Shown piece after piece: positions 1 to 9,200 of a stretch of DNA of 64,000 nucleotides. The notes under the pieces were generated by a model, which was not told the origin of the DNA, searched no databases, and saw only the letters and a list, made by a program, of their open reading frames with translations. The position numbers and the translations under genes were made by a program. The stretch is from Pseudaquidulcibacter saccharophilus (lineage in GTDB: Bacteria > Pseudomonadota > Alphaproteobacteria > Caulobacterales > Aquidulcibacteraceae), in assembly GCF_019455445.1 (NCBI RefSeq), contig NZ_JAHWUS010000006.1, forward strand, positions 1 through 64,000, written 5' to 3'. How positions within the stretch are numbered: the first letter of the stretch is position 1; each line of letters begins with the position of its first letter.

Positions 1-352
1 CATGGGTTAGATTAGTGATTGCGGTGACTTCACAATCAAAGTCTTTCACCGCAATCCTTCTTGCATCATCATCCTCGTCAATGTCCGCTTCAATCGTTAC
101 ATCCGATTGTAGGCGGCATTCACAAGCAAGTGTCTTACCCTCATCCCTTTCAAAATCCATCAAAGCAAAAGGTGAAGCAGCACCATGGTCAACTTCCCCA
201 TCGAGAACATCAACCTTGCAGGTTCCACACAATCCATGGCCGCATGCATGCGGTAAATATATTCCCGCACGCAATGCCGCATCCAACACTGTCTGGCCTT
301 CTTCTACTTCTATCTCTTCGCCCAATGGCTCTATCGTCAAGGTATAGGTCAT
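1..352 (-). CDS. dmpP: Phenol hydroxylase reductase component P5 (partial)
   Basis: Reductase subunit of multicomponent phenol 2-monooxygenase, which passes electrons from NADH through FAD and a [2Fe-2S] centre to the diiron oxygenase. I translated the open frame by hand because it runs off the left edge of the window: 117 codons are visible from ATG at 352, with no stop. The N-terminal plant-type ferredoxin domain is clear, with Cys37, Cys42, Cys45 (CGHGLCGTC) and Cys77 (LACEC), the spacing known for DmpP-type reductases. The FAD/NADH-binding part should lie beyond position 1. It is the last visible gene of the dmpKLMNOP operon, 9 bp after dmpO. Identity is very likely; the C-terminal domains are inferred. 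Confidence 0.93.
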   Translation of the reverse strand, partial: MTYTLTIEPLGEEIEVEEGQTVLDAALRAGIYLPHACGHGLCGTCKVDVLDGEVDHGAASPFALMDFERDEGKTLACECRLQSDVTIEADIDEDDDARRIAVKDFDCEVTAITNLTH

Positions 353-361
353 GATTATCTC

Positions 362-730
362 TTATGAATAAGTGCCTTTGTAGCCATTTAGTCCTGGTGT
401 CCAAAAACGAACTAGGCTTTTGTGTTTCATGCCATTTTCGGCAAGAGATTTATCAAAGTCTGGAGTAACTTTTTTGCCGTCAATCATCCATTCAACTTTT
501 GACCAATCAATTTTGGCAGCATCTGGATGCGCCGCATAATGCGGTGCAATTACTTCTGAAACTAATGCACCAAATGGCATGGCAGGCGGCAGTGGGAACG
601 CAATGGCAGAGCAGAACATGTTATGCTCTTCCCAATGAACGTAAGTTAGCTGATTACCGTGAAAATTATTAACGTTGTCACGAAATTCAACTTTTTTTGC
701 ATAATCTTTATCAAGTGCAATAACAGGCAT
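362..730 (-). CDS. dmpO: Phenol hydroxylase P4 subunit
   Basis: Small subunit of the phenol hydroxylase oxygenase (alpha-beta-gamma)2 assembly, the gamma-type P4 polypeptide. The 122-residue product starts MPVIALDKDY and matches the expected size of about 119 residues. Conserved stretches include the central YVHWEEHN and the C-terminal LVRFWTPGLNGYKG. I chose ATG at 730, preceded by AAAGAGG, over an in-frame upstream start at 799: the extra 23 residues would run back toward dmpN and have no ribosome site. It lies between dmpN (72 bp away) and dmpP. It has no catalytic residues of its own; its role is structural in the oxygenase complex. Confidence 0.93.
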   Translation of the reverse strand: MPVIALDKDYAKKVEFRDNVNNFHGNQLTYVHWEEHNMFCSAIAFPLPPAMPFGALVSEVIAPHYAAHPDAAKIDWSKVEWMIDGKKVTPDFDKSLAENGMKHKSLVRFWTPGLNGYKGTYS

Positions 731-802
731 TTTAACCTCTTTAATTCTGTAAAAATGGTAGGGTGTGCCTTTTGAAAGGGGAATGGACACACCCACCAAA
801 AG

Positions 803-2320
803 TTATTCCGCAGCCTCAGCAGGGGCTTTACCCTTCCAAGAATTCCAAACTTGCTCATCAGGTGAGCCGACATAATCCATATTGTCGGCACCAACATTTA
901 AACGATACCAATTCAAAACATCTGGAACGGTTGGACCGCCACAATTGCCTTGGAAAATTTGGTGAACTGGCAGCCAGCTTTGAGCATATTTTTCAGGCTC
1001 ATCATCAAATATGTCTTTGCAGCCATCAGAGCAGAAGTGATACATTTCACCATTCCATTCAGTACAACGGAATGCGATTTGGGTTGGATCGCCTGGCTCT
1101 GTATATGCCATTGGAATTTGGCAAGTTTGGCAAAGTTGCGGTAGTGCCATATTATAGAAACGCTTGCCTTCTTCATCCATTTTTGCCCACATTTCCCAAC
1201 GAGGACGATAATATTTATCGAAAGTATTTGGATATTTTTCACTCAACCAATCCAAATGCTCTTTATCCGGTGTCCATGTGTGGAATGCTGCCGCATGGGT
1301 ATATTGATAGAATACAGCCCAGTTTTGGTGTGAGATATGCTCCGCCATTTCAGTCGCAACATCAGCATATTTTGGAACTTTAAGGCCATAACGCTCAAGG
1401 TCTGTGAATAATGAACCACCAGCTTCAGTGAAATAGATTTCCCACGCTTCTTTCCAAGACATAACTTTTTTCGGAAGCATGTAATCCATCATCATAGCAA
1501 CAAGGCCAAGAACTTTGAAACCACGCCAGAACCATTTATCAACCCATTTTTGAACAATCGGAAGGTTATCTGGATGCTGTTCAAGCAAGAATTTGATAAC
1601 TTCGATGCCTAATGTCATGTGGCGACTTTCATCTGATTGCGCAGAGAAGCCAAAGGTTACAGTTGACATATCGCCGTTATATGCGGCACCCGACATGAAC
1701 GGAACGAAAAGAAGGTTGGTCAAAACATATTCAAACGCAAAACCAATCGCAATCATAAATTCAAATGGACCGGCAGCGCGCGCATCATCAAAGAATGATT
1801 TTGGAACTGATAGATACCATACACGGTCATGCATGTGTTGGAATTCCGCAATACCGTCAAAGAATTTATTATAGTGCGAAATTGTATGCGCTTGGGTCTG
1901 GAAGTGACGAAGCTCGTCTAATGATTGCATCTGTGCAGCGATGCGTGGGCCCACACCACGCATATGACGACCAGTGAAGGCAAAACCACGGTGCGCTTGA
2001 TATTCAAGCGGTGAAACGCCGGTTAAAAACAGTTTCAATACGTTGATATAGCGCGCATCAGAAACATTTAATTGCCCGTTATTTTGTGCGAACGCATCAA
2101 TAACCGCATAAAGTTTACGTTCTTTTTCGGCCTGGAATTTCCAATATGCATCCATTGTCAAACGGAATGGATCTTCCCATTTTGACCAATCAGTAATTTT
2201 TATGCCTTCGAATTGATCATACGGAAACACATCATCCATCTTCTGATAGCTGGTTTCCCAATCAAGACCGCGTGTAAGGTGGGCATATTTTTGTTTTAGC
2301 CCCATTTTTTTTACAGCCAT
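803..2320 (-). CDS. dmpN: Phenol hydroxylase P3 diiron oxygenase subunit
   Basis: Catalytic large subunit of phenol 2-monooxygenase, hydroxylating phenol (and probably methylphenols or toluene-like rings) to catechols. The 505-residue protein shows the soluble diiron monooxygenase ligand set: Glu106, then Glu136 and His139 in DELRH, Glu197, and Glu231 and His234 in DESRH. This spacing is almost the same as in toluene/o-xylene monooxygenase. A YHS metal-binding domain fills roughly residues 397-450, with Cys pairs in CQTC and HFCSDGC, as is usual for this family. The start has an AGGGA ribosome site. The gene is full length and sits between dmpM and dmpO. Substrate range cannot be read from sequence alone. 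Confidence 0.97.
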   Translation of the reverse strand: MAVKKMGLKQKYAHLTRGLDWETSYQKMDDVFPYDQFEGIKITDWSKWEDPFRLTMDAYWKFQAEKERKLYAVIDAFAQNNGQLNVSDARYINVLKLFLTGVSPLEYQAHRGFAFTGRHMRGVGPRIAAQMQSLDELRHFQTQAHTISHYNKFFDGIAEFQHMHDRVWYLSVPKSFFDDARAAGPFEFMIAIGFAFEYVLTNLLFVPFMSGAAYNGDMSTVTFGFSAQSDESRHMTLGIEVIKFLLEQHPDNLPIVQKWVDKWFWRGFKVLGLVAMMMDYMLPKKVMSWKEAWEIYFTEAGGSLFTDLERYGLKVPKYADVATEMAEHISHQNWAVFYQYTHAAAFHTWTPDKEHLDWLSEKYPNTFDKYYRPRWEMWAKMDEEGKRFYNMALPQLCQTCQIPMAYTEPGDPTQIAFRCTEWNGEMYHFCSDGCKDIFDDEPEKYAQSWLPVHQIFQGNCGGPTVPDVLNWYRLNVGADNMDYVGSPDEQVWNSWKGKAPAEAAE

Positions 2321-2344
2321 TGTTTTATCCCTTGTATTTATGTT

Positions 2345-2617
2345 TTAGTGTTTCCAAGAAAGTGTGATGCGGTCATCATCTTCATCAAGATTGCCCGCCA
2401 TCGAAATCAAAACCATGTGGATTTGTTGCGGGTCCCATTCAGAACCCAATTTTTCCTCCACGGTCGCACGATTGATAACCAATTCATCATCAACGTCGAT
2501 TTTAACTGCACCCGGCATATTCAATACGCGAGCCGTCGGATTGTCTTGCAAAATAGCCTCCATCACTGGGCGGGCTTCATCATTCTGGTACAAGGTTATT
2601 GATGCTATTTGTGCCAT
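2345..2617 (-). CDS. dmpM: Phenol hydroxylase P2 regulatory (coupling) protein
   Basis: Cofactorless effector protein of the MmoB/DmpM family that binds the oxygenase and couples electron transfer to hydroxylation. The 90-residue product beginning MAQIASITLYQND has exactly the usual family length and contains the expected central GAVKIDVDDELVINR and the C-terminal EWDPQQIHMVLISMAGN. The open frame extends upstream to 2785, but that part overlaps the end of dmpL in another frame, so I place the start at 2617, only 4 bp after the dmpL stop. The tight spacing suggests translational coupling of P1 and P2. Confidence 0.95.
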   Translation of the reverse strand: MAQIASITLYQNDEARPVMEAILQDNPTARVLNMPGAVKIDVDDELVINRATVEEKLGSEWDPQQIHMVLISMAGNLDEDDDRITLSWKH

Positions 2618-2621
2618 CTGA

Positions 2622-3596
2622 TTATATCTCCAATCCAAGTTTTTTGGCTTTGTCGCGAACTTTATCGGCTTGTGCTTTTGCGGCATCTGCGCCAGCAAAT
2701 GGGGTAAGGGCATCTTGAGCCGCAGCAATCCATTTTTTTGCCCATTCAGATACGGTCGCTTTGTTTCCTGCACTTTCGGCGGCAACTACTTTGATAACAT
2801 TATCAGACCATTTGACTTCGTCTTTTGACCAGTCTGATACAAATTCGGTTAGCATTGAAATAGGAAGTGACGCCGCACCAAATGCATCGTCTTGACCATT
2901 ATAAATATAATCAAAGACAATGGCGTTCACGCCAAGTGTTTGCGCCACAAAAAGCTCAAACCAGTCTTTAAGAACCAACGTGTCTTCGATAAGTTTGCGG
3001 ATGCCTTGCCAAGATGCATCATTCATCCATGCGGTTTTTGCAGTTTCAAGTCCATCACCGGTTTGGCCATCAAGCTCAAGACCGATACGACCGATAATTT
3101 GCGCCATACCCAAATGATCACCCGCCGAAAAGATGCACGGCGAAGTTACAGCAGTGCCGTAACCACGTTGGCAAATCTCGCTCATATTCATGTTCGCACC
3201 CCAATGCAGATGGCGAACCGGAATAAGGCGGTTAATCAAAACATCTTTGGTTTCTTGTGGAAGTTTTTCCAAAAGCCCTTTATCTTCAACAAAAGTAAAG
3301 TTTCTTTCATTGGATTGGTTCATGTTTGCGCGCGAAATATTATATGTCGCGTAATAGAATTGACGTGGATCTAATGGCTTGTACCAATCTTCCATAACCA
3401 CTTTGGTTTTACCTTCGTCATATTGCCAGAATTCAGGTTCCCATAATGGTTTATAGTGAAAGTTAGCCGTTGCCTGAACATCAAGAACCGCTTCTTGATA
3501 TCTTGTTGCTGGCTTCCCCTCGCCTATCCGACGTGCAACATGTCCGAATGTTTGTCGCTTCGGTTCAAAATCTATTGTCTTTATCTCTACCGTCAT
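2622..3596 (-). CDS. dmpL: Phenol hydroxylase P1 subunit
   Basis: Beta-type subunit of the phenol hydroxylase oxygenase, structurally related to the catalytic subunit but without the diiron ligands. The 324-residue length is normal for the family, and the N-terminal segment RYQEAVLDVQATANFHYKPL is typical of P1. It begins at ATG 3596 behind AGGAAACAG. It follows dmpK by 38 bp and is nearly contiguous with dmpM. No EXXH diiron pair is visible, as expected. Together with DmpN and DmpO it forms the hydroxylase core in the cytoplasm. Confidence 0.95.
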   Translation of the reverse strand: MTVEIKTIDFEPKRQTFGHVARRIGEGKPATRYQEAVLDVQATANFHYKPLWEPEFWQYDEGKTKVVMEDWYKPLDPRQFYYATYNISRANMNQSNERNFTFVEDKGLLEKLPQETKDVLINRLIPVRHLHWGANMNMSEICQRGYGTAVTSPCIFSAGDHLGMAQIIGRIGLELDGQTGDGLETAKTAWMNDASWQGIRKLIEDTLVLKDWFELFVAQTLGVNAIVFDYIYNGQDDAFGAASLPISMLTEFVSDWSKDEVKWSDNVIKVVAAESAGNKATVSEWAKKWIAAAQDALTPFAGADAAKAQADKVRDKAKKLGLEI

Positions 3597-3634
3597 TCTG
3601 TTTCCTCCCCAGATTCGGTGTTAAAGCTAGTTAC

Positions 3635-3931
3635 TCAGTGGCGATTTACCCTTTTCAAAAGTCCAGGATTTTTTAAGCGCCACAAAATCTCTTCGGCATT
3701 AGTGTCGTTGGTATTTGTGATAATGCTGGCATTTTGAGCGATACAAAATTCCTCAAAAGCGCGGATTGGAAGAACTAATTCAACAGTCAAATCTTCATCA
3801 TTAAGGCAATATTCAAATTCGATGAAACGGCCCAAACGCTCCCCGATAACGCGAACGAATGCGTTGCCAAGTGCGTTTTTGTTACCATTGGTATTCTTTT
3901 GAAACCTGCCATTGACGGACTGACGTGTCAT
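3635..3931 (-). CDS. dmpK: Phenol hydroxylase P0 assembly protein
   Basis: P0 component, the first gene of dmpKLMNOP-type operons. In the Pseudomonas enzyme it is needed to assemble or activate the oxygenase with iron but not for turnover. The 98-residue product has the family pattern FVRVIGERLGRFIEFEY followed by EFC and a C-terminal WRLKNPGLL. The start at 3931 has a GGGAAGAAG ribosome site. It is the promoter-proximal gene: a good sigma-70-like promoter (TTGACA, 17 bp, TATCAA) lies about 77-105 bp upstream of it. Length and position both support the call. Confidence 0.9.
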   Translation of the reverse strand: MTRQSVNGRFQKNTNGNKNALGNAFVRVIGERLGRFIEFEYCLNDEDLTVELVLPIRAFEEFCIAQNASIITNTNDTNAEEILWRLKNPGLLKRVNRH

Positions 3932-3984
3932 TACTTCTTCCCTTTTGCCTTGGCATTATATTTTTTAAGTTTGCCAATTTGCGT

Positions 3985-4000
3985 TGCACTCTTTGGTGCA
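3985..4000. promoter_or_regulatory. Inverted repeat at the predicted dmpK start site, possible operator
   Basis: TGCAC (3985-3989), 6-bp spacer TCTTTG, GTGCA (3996-4000): perfect 5-bp arms. It lies just downstream of the predicted -10 of the phenol hydroxylase promoter. The divergent GntR/FCD protein is the obvious candidate ligand because this family binds short palindromes with few central bases. Chance occurrence of 5-bp arms is not negligible. Confidence 0.35.
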
Positions 4001-4007
4001 TGAAGAA

Positions 4008-4036
4008 TTGATATTGTAAAAATTTCAGAGTGTCAA
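4008..4036 (-). promoter_or_regulatory. Predicted sigma-70 promoter of the phenol hydroxylase operon
   Basis: On the minus strand TTGACA (4036-4031) is followed after exactly 17 bp by TATCAA (4013-4008). This predicts a start near 4001 and a leader of about 70 nt before dmpK. A perfect inverted repeat, TGCAC-TCTTTG-GTGCA (4000-3985), begins right at the predicted start site, where a repressor would block transcription. Inference from consensus only. Confidence 0.55.
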
Positions 4037-4061
4037 CAAAAATTTCGAGATTTTTTATTAT

Positions 4062-4109
4062 TTGTGAAAATAATTTTTTTATGTTATATTTTCAATATAT
4101 TAGGAAAAT
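4062..4109 (+). promoter_or_regulatory. Predicted promoter and inverted repeat upstream of the GntR gene
   Basis: TTGTGA (4062-4067), 17 bp, TATATT (4085-4090) make a plausible sigma-70 promoter for the regulator. ATTTTC (4088-4093) and GAAAAT (4104-4109) form an inverted repeat over the -10 and predicted start (about 4097). This repeat differs in sequence from the one at the dmpK promoter, so a common regulator is not proven. The stretch is very AT-rich, which raises the chance background. Confidence 0.35.
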
Positions 4110-4196
4110 CTTGCAGCAAAGATACCGTAAAGTCACCCACGGGCAATTGTATTTTCGTGCAAAACATTGCTTAATATTAATTGGGCAAGGAAACTG

Positions 4197-4910
4197 ATGA
4201 ATAATTCTTTATTAAATTTAACCGAAGCAAAGAATGCGCGCTCTATGGTAGAGGCGGCATATGGTCTTATTCGCGCAGATATTTTAAATGGCGTTTTGGC
4301 ACCAGGTGAACGATTGCGGGTTGAGGTTTTAAAGGATCGCTATGAAGTTGGCGCAAGCACATTACGTGAAGCCTTAACACGCCTTGTTGGTGATGCTCTA
4401 GTAACTTCTGAAGAGCAACGCGGCTTTAGAGTTGCCGGAATTTCTTTACAAGATTTTGCAGATTTAACACGGACGCGTAAACTTATCGAAGCCGAGGCAT
4501 TAGTACAATCTATCATTCATGGGGACGAGGAATGGGAAGCAAATCTGGTCGCTGCCTTCCATCGCCTTTCCAAAGTTGAACAAGCACGAACCCCTGAAAA
4601 CATTGCACTATATACCGATGAATTTGAGGTAAGAAACCGCGAATTCCACCGCGCATTAATTGGTGCCTGCCCATCACGCTGGTTGATGCAATTTCAAGGA
4701 ATTTTGTTCGGGCAGTCGGAACGTTATCGCCGCATATCATTGAATAGTCGTGGCATGCCGCGTGATGTTCATTCAGAACATAAAGCAATCGTTGAGGCGG
4801 CACTTGCACGTGATGCTGACCGTGCCCGCAAATTAGAAGAAGAACACATTGAAAAAACTTTAGAGGTATTGAGCCACCTAGTAGTAACGCTTGCCGAAGT
4901 TCAGGATTGA
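4197..4910 (+). CDS. GntR-family (FCD) transcriptional regulator, AphS-like position
   Basis: Winged-helix repressor-type protein of 237 residues: GntR DNA-binding domain over about residues 15-80 (LRVEVLKDRYEVGASTLREA is the recognition region) and an all-alpha FCD ligand domain after about residue 90. FCD metal/ligand histidines are visible in NREFHRAL, HSEHKAI and EEEHIEKT. The start at 4197 has AAGGA 4 bp upstream; an in-frame ATG at 4167 lacks one. It is divergent from the phenol hydroxylase operon. In Comamonas testosteroni a GntR protein, AphS, represses phenol genes, so the same role is likely here. No NtrC-type DmpR activator is seen in the window. It could instead, or also, control the downstream efflux operon. 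Confidence 0.85.
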   Translation: MNNSLLNLTEAKNARSMVEAAYGLIRADILNGVLAPGERLRVEVLKDRYEVGASTLREALTRLVGDALVTSEEQRGFRVAGISLQDFADLTRTRKLIEAEALVQSIIHGDEEWEANLVAAFHRLSKVEQARTPENIALYTDEFEVRNREFHRALIGACPSRWLMQFQGILFGQSERYRRISLNSRGMPRDVHSEHKAIVEAALARDADRARKLEEEHIEKTLEVLSHLVVTLAEVQD

Positions 4911-5065
4911 ATTTTTTAATAGCATTCTGTCAAAGTTTATATGAAAAATAAATAATTCATCAGAATCATAATAATATTGCAAAAAATACATTGCATTGGC
5001 GACCAAATGTTATAACCCTGACGTATAAATAATAAATCAGGCTTGAGTAACAATTAGTGTTGGCT

Positions 5066-6232
5066 ATGAAAAGAAAAATCATTTCGTGCCTTTTGGCATC
5101 TTTTGCGGTTTTGTCCGCGTGTAAATCAGACAATAAAAATGCAAAAGGTGATGGCCCACCAAAAACGCCTGAAGTAGGCTTTATTCAAGTTACCCAACAA
5201 CCATCGACCATTAAGTCCGAATTATCTGGGCGCGTCGTTGCCACATTAACCTCAGAGGTTCGCCCACAGGCTTCGGGGCTTATAAAAGCAATGCTGTTTA
5301 CAGAAGGATCATATGTAAAAGCAGGGCAGCCGCTATATCAAATTGATTCGTCAACTTATTCAGCAAGCCTAGAACAGCGCCAAGCAAGCCTGTTGAGCGC
5401 GCAGGCAAATCTTGACGCGGCACATATCAAAGCAAATCGTTACCGCTCCATTTCAGATACAGACGCCATAAGCCTACAAGATCGTGACGATGCTTTTGCA
5501 ACAGAACGCGCGGCTGCGGCGGCGGTAAAGCTTGCGCAAGCGAATTTACGTTCAAGCCAAATCGATTTGCGTTATACAACTGTTCGCGCACCAATCAGTG
5601 GCTATATTAGTGCATCAAACTTTACGGTCGGCGCATTGGTAACTGCTTCACAAGCAGCGCCACTTGCAACAATTCGTGCGCTTGACCCGATTTATGTTGA
5701 TGTCCAACAATCTGCCGCAGATATTTTAAAAATGCGCAAAGCGATGGCATCACAAGGAAAAGTAATTACTACCGCACCGGTTACAATTATTACCGAAGAT
5801 GGCTCCACGCATCCGCATCAAGGTATATTACAATTCTCGGATCGCATGGTAGATGCAGCAACTGGTGCAGTAACTTTACGAGCCAAAGTACCAAACCCTG
5901 AAGGCTATTTATTACCGGGCATGTTTGTAAAAGTTCAAGTTCCGCAATATGAAATACCTGATGCCTTATTAATTCCACAACAAGGCCTTGCTATCGGAAG
6001 CGGAAACAAGGGTTCTGTATATGTAATTAATGCACAGAACAAAGCCGAAAAACGTGATGTCACAATTGGGCAGGCAATTGGCAATCAATGGCTTATTACT
6101 TCAGGCCTAAAAGCTGGTGAAAAAATCATTGTTGAAGGCCGTGACAAAGTAAAACCAGGTGGTGATGTAAAACCCGTTGCGGTTACTATACCAACATCTA
6201 ATGACCTTTCACAAAGCGCAAACGGTAATTAG
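5066..6232 (+). CDS. RND efflux periplasmic adaptor lipoprotein (AcrA/MexA type)
   Basis: Membrane-fusion protein linking the inner-membrane RND pump to the outer-membrane channel. The 388-residue product has a lipoprotein signal with cleavage before Cys19 (AVLSAC), a biotinyl-lipoyl-like segment (SEVRPQASGLIKAMLF), an Ala-rich helical hairpin near residues 100-165, and a C-terminal barrel with GLKAGEKIIVEGRDKVKPG. I prefer ATG 5066 over GTG 5057; neither has a strong ribosome site. The pump gene starts 2 bp after this stop. Family assignment is secure. The substrate is unknown, but the position beside phenol hydroxylase suggests export of toxic aromatics or solvents. Confidence 0.93.
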   Translation: MKRKIISCLLASFAVLSACKSDNKNAKGDGPPKTPEVGFIQVTQQPSTIKSELSGRVVATLTSEVRPQASGLIKAMLFTEGSYVKAGQPLYQIDSSTYSASLEQRQASLLSAQANLDAAHIKANRYRSISDTDAISLQDRDDAFATERAAAAAVKLAQANLRSSQIDLRYTTVRAPISGYISASNFTVGALVTASQAAPLATIRALDPIYVDVQQSAADILKMRKAMASQGKVITTAPVTIITEDGSTHPHQGILQFSDRMVDAATGAVTLRAKVPNPEGYLLPGMFVKVQVPQYEIPDALLIPQQGLAIGSGNKGSVYVINAQNKAEKRDVTIGQAIGNQWLITSGLKAGEKIIVEGRDKVKPGGDVKPVAVTIPTSNDLSQSANGN

Positions 6233-6234
6233 CC

Positions 6235-9200
6235 ATGAGCAAATTTTTCATTGGTCGTCCGATATTTGCATGGGTTATCGCTATTGGTGTTATGTTAATG
6301 GGTGTATTGGCAATTAAATCATTACCAATTGCACAATACCCAGACATAGCGCCGCCCAATGTCAGTATTTCGGCATCATATCCTGGTGCAACCGCTGAAA
6401 CTATTCAAAATAGCGTTACGCAGGTTTTGGAGCAGCAGCTAACGGGGATTGATGGGCTTTTATATTTCTCATCATCATCAAATGACCGCGGGCAAGCAAA
6501 TATCAGTGCGACTTTTGAAAAAGGTACAAACCCTGATACCGCACAGGTACAGGTACAGAACCAAATTCAGCAAGCGATTTCCCGCCTTCCACAATCTGTA
6601 CAAGACCAAGGTGTAAAAGTTCAAAAAGCGAATAACGATTTTTTGATGATTGTGGCAATTTATGATGAAAGCGGACGTTCAAATCGTACTGAGATTTCTG
6701 ATTATTTAGCAAGAAATATCCAAGACCCTTTATCACGGATTGATGGGGTTGGTTCATCACGTGTGTTTGGTTCGGGCTATGCGATGCGTATCTGGCTTGA
6801 CCCTAATAAACTGACTACTTTTAATCTAATGCCGTCTGATGTTGCCAATGCCATAAAGGCACAAAATGTTGAAGTTTCGGCTGGATCCTTGGGGGATTTA
6901 CCATCTGTTGAAGGACAGAGACTTTTTGCAACAGTAAAAGCAAAATCAAAGCTTTCCACGGTTGATGATTTTAAAAATATTATCGTATCATCAAACTCTG
7001 GTGGCGCGATTGTAAAATTATCAGACGTGGCGCGCGTTGAATTAGGGCAAGAAAACTATGGCACATCGGCTCTTTTAAACGGCAATCCTGCAAGTGGTAT
7101 TGCATTACAACTTGCCCCTGGTGCAGACGCCCTAAAAACTGGTGAGCGGGTAAAGGCAAAAGTCGCTGAATTGCAAAAATCAATGCCAGCAGGTTATAAG
7201 GTCGCCTTCCCACGCGATTCAACAACATTTATTAAAATTTCGGTTGAAGAAGTTGTAAAAACCCTTATCGAGGCAATCGCACTCGTGGTTTTGGTGATGT
7301 TCGTGTTTTTACAAAACTGGCGTGCAACACTTATTCCCGCACTTGCAGTTCCCGTTGTGTTGCTTGGCACATTTGGTTGTCTTGCGGTCTTGGGATATTC
7401 AATCAATACCTTGACCATGTTTGCCATGGTGCTTGCAATCGGCCTTTTGGTGGATGACGCAATTGTTGTGGTTGAAAACGTTGACCGCGTTATGGAAGAA
7501 GAAAACCTTCCGCCTAAAGAAGCAACCATCAAATCCATGTCTGAAATCAGCGGCGCATTGGTTGGCATCGCCGTTGTATTGTCGGCGGTTTTATTGCCAA
7601 TGGCATTTATGGGTGGTTCAACCGGCGTAATTTACCGCCAGTTTTCGGTAACCATCGTTTCGGCAATGTTATTGTCGGTTTTGGTAGCTTTGATATTTAC
7701 CCCTGCACTATGCGCAACGCTTTTACATAATCCACACGAAATGGACGGAAAGCCAAAAGGATGGGGCGCAAAAACATTTGATAAATTTAATGACTTTTTC
7801 AATCGCACCACACGTAAATATGTAAATGCCGCATCGAAAGTTATTGGACGCCGCAAAGTATTCTTTTTAGTTTATTTTGCAATTGTTGGTGTTCTTGGGC
7901 TGCTGTTTGTGCGCATCCCTACAAGCTTCTTACCAAATGAAGACCAAGGTCAGGTTATGATTGGGTATTCATTGCCGGCAGGTGCAACCGTTGAAAGAAC
8001 CGAAGTTGTACGCCAAGAATTGGTCAAATACCTTTTGGCAAAAGAACCTGATGTTGATAAATTCTTTGCCATTATTGGCTTTTCATTCATGGGTCAGGGG
8101 CAAAACACCGGGCAATCATTTGCCGCCTTAAAACCGTGGGATGAACGCCACGGCAAGGCACATTCTGCGCAGGCAATTACCGGACGTATTACCAAGGCAA
8201 TGTCAAAAATGCGTGATGCCAAAATTATTGCCATGACGCCACCAACCATCCAAGGCCTTGGCCAAAGTAATGGTTTTACATTTGAACTTTTGAACGGTGC
8301 GGGCATATCTGACGAAGAGTTTTCAAGAATTAAAGATCAAATTGTCGATGAGGCATCAAAAGATAAAGAGCTTAATAACGTTCGTGGTTCAACACTTCCT
8401 GATTCACCAAAGTTAAAAATCAATATTGATGATGAAAAACTTGCCGCCCTTGGTCTATCCGAAGCCAATGTAAACAACACATTGTCTTATGCTTGGGGTG
8501 GTTCTTATGTTAATGACTTTGTTAATAAAGGACGGGTGCAAAGGGTTTATATTCAGGCAGATGCACCATTCCGCTCTGGCCCAGATGATTTATATCAATG
8601 GCATGTCAGAAACAATGATGGAACCATGACGCCATTTTCATCTTTCTCAAACTTTGAATGGACCAAAGCACCATCAAACCTTTCACGCTTTAACGGTATT
8701 TCATCATATGAAATTCAAGGGGAACCTGCTGCGGGTGTAAGCTCTGGCGAAGCCATGAAGCGTATGGTCGAAATTCAACAAAAAATCGCCCCTAATCTTT
8801 CTTATGCCTGGAGCGGAATTTCATACCAAGAGAACCTTTCAGGTGGGCAAGCGCCAATCCTTTATCTTATGTCAATATTGGTGGTATTCCTTGCCTTGGC
8901 GGCACTTTATGAAAGTTGGTCTATCCCATTGGCGGTCCTAATGGTTATTCCGCTTGGCGTGATTGGCGCAGTTTTGGCGGTTACTTTCCGCGGGCTTGAA
9001 AATAACGTTTATTTCCAAGTTGGCCTTTTAACAACCATTGGTCTATCAGCGAAAAATGCGATTTTGATTGTTGAATTCGCGGAAAGCGCTTTAAAATCTG
9101 GCAAAGGTCTTGTGGCGGCGGCATTAGAAGCAGCACGTTTAAGGCTGCGTCCAATTATTATGACCAGCTTTGCATTCATCATGGGTGTACTTCCGCTTGC

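Noticed and set aside
763-1383. 206-codon open frame on the plus strand
   Set aside because: It is antisense to dmpN, whose family, diiron ligands and full length are certain.
2618-2785. Upstream extension of dmpM
   Set aside because: It overlaps the dmpL coding sequence in another frame and would add 56 residues to a family that is uniformly about 90 residues long.
5009-5016. GTTATAAC upstream of the efflux adaptor as a third copy of the mmsA/aminotransferase operator
   Set aside because: Only the central 9 bases match. The same 8-mer occurs by chance inside a receptor gene near 47346, so evidence is too weak.
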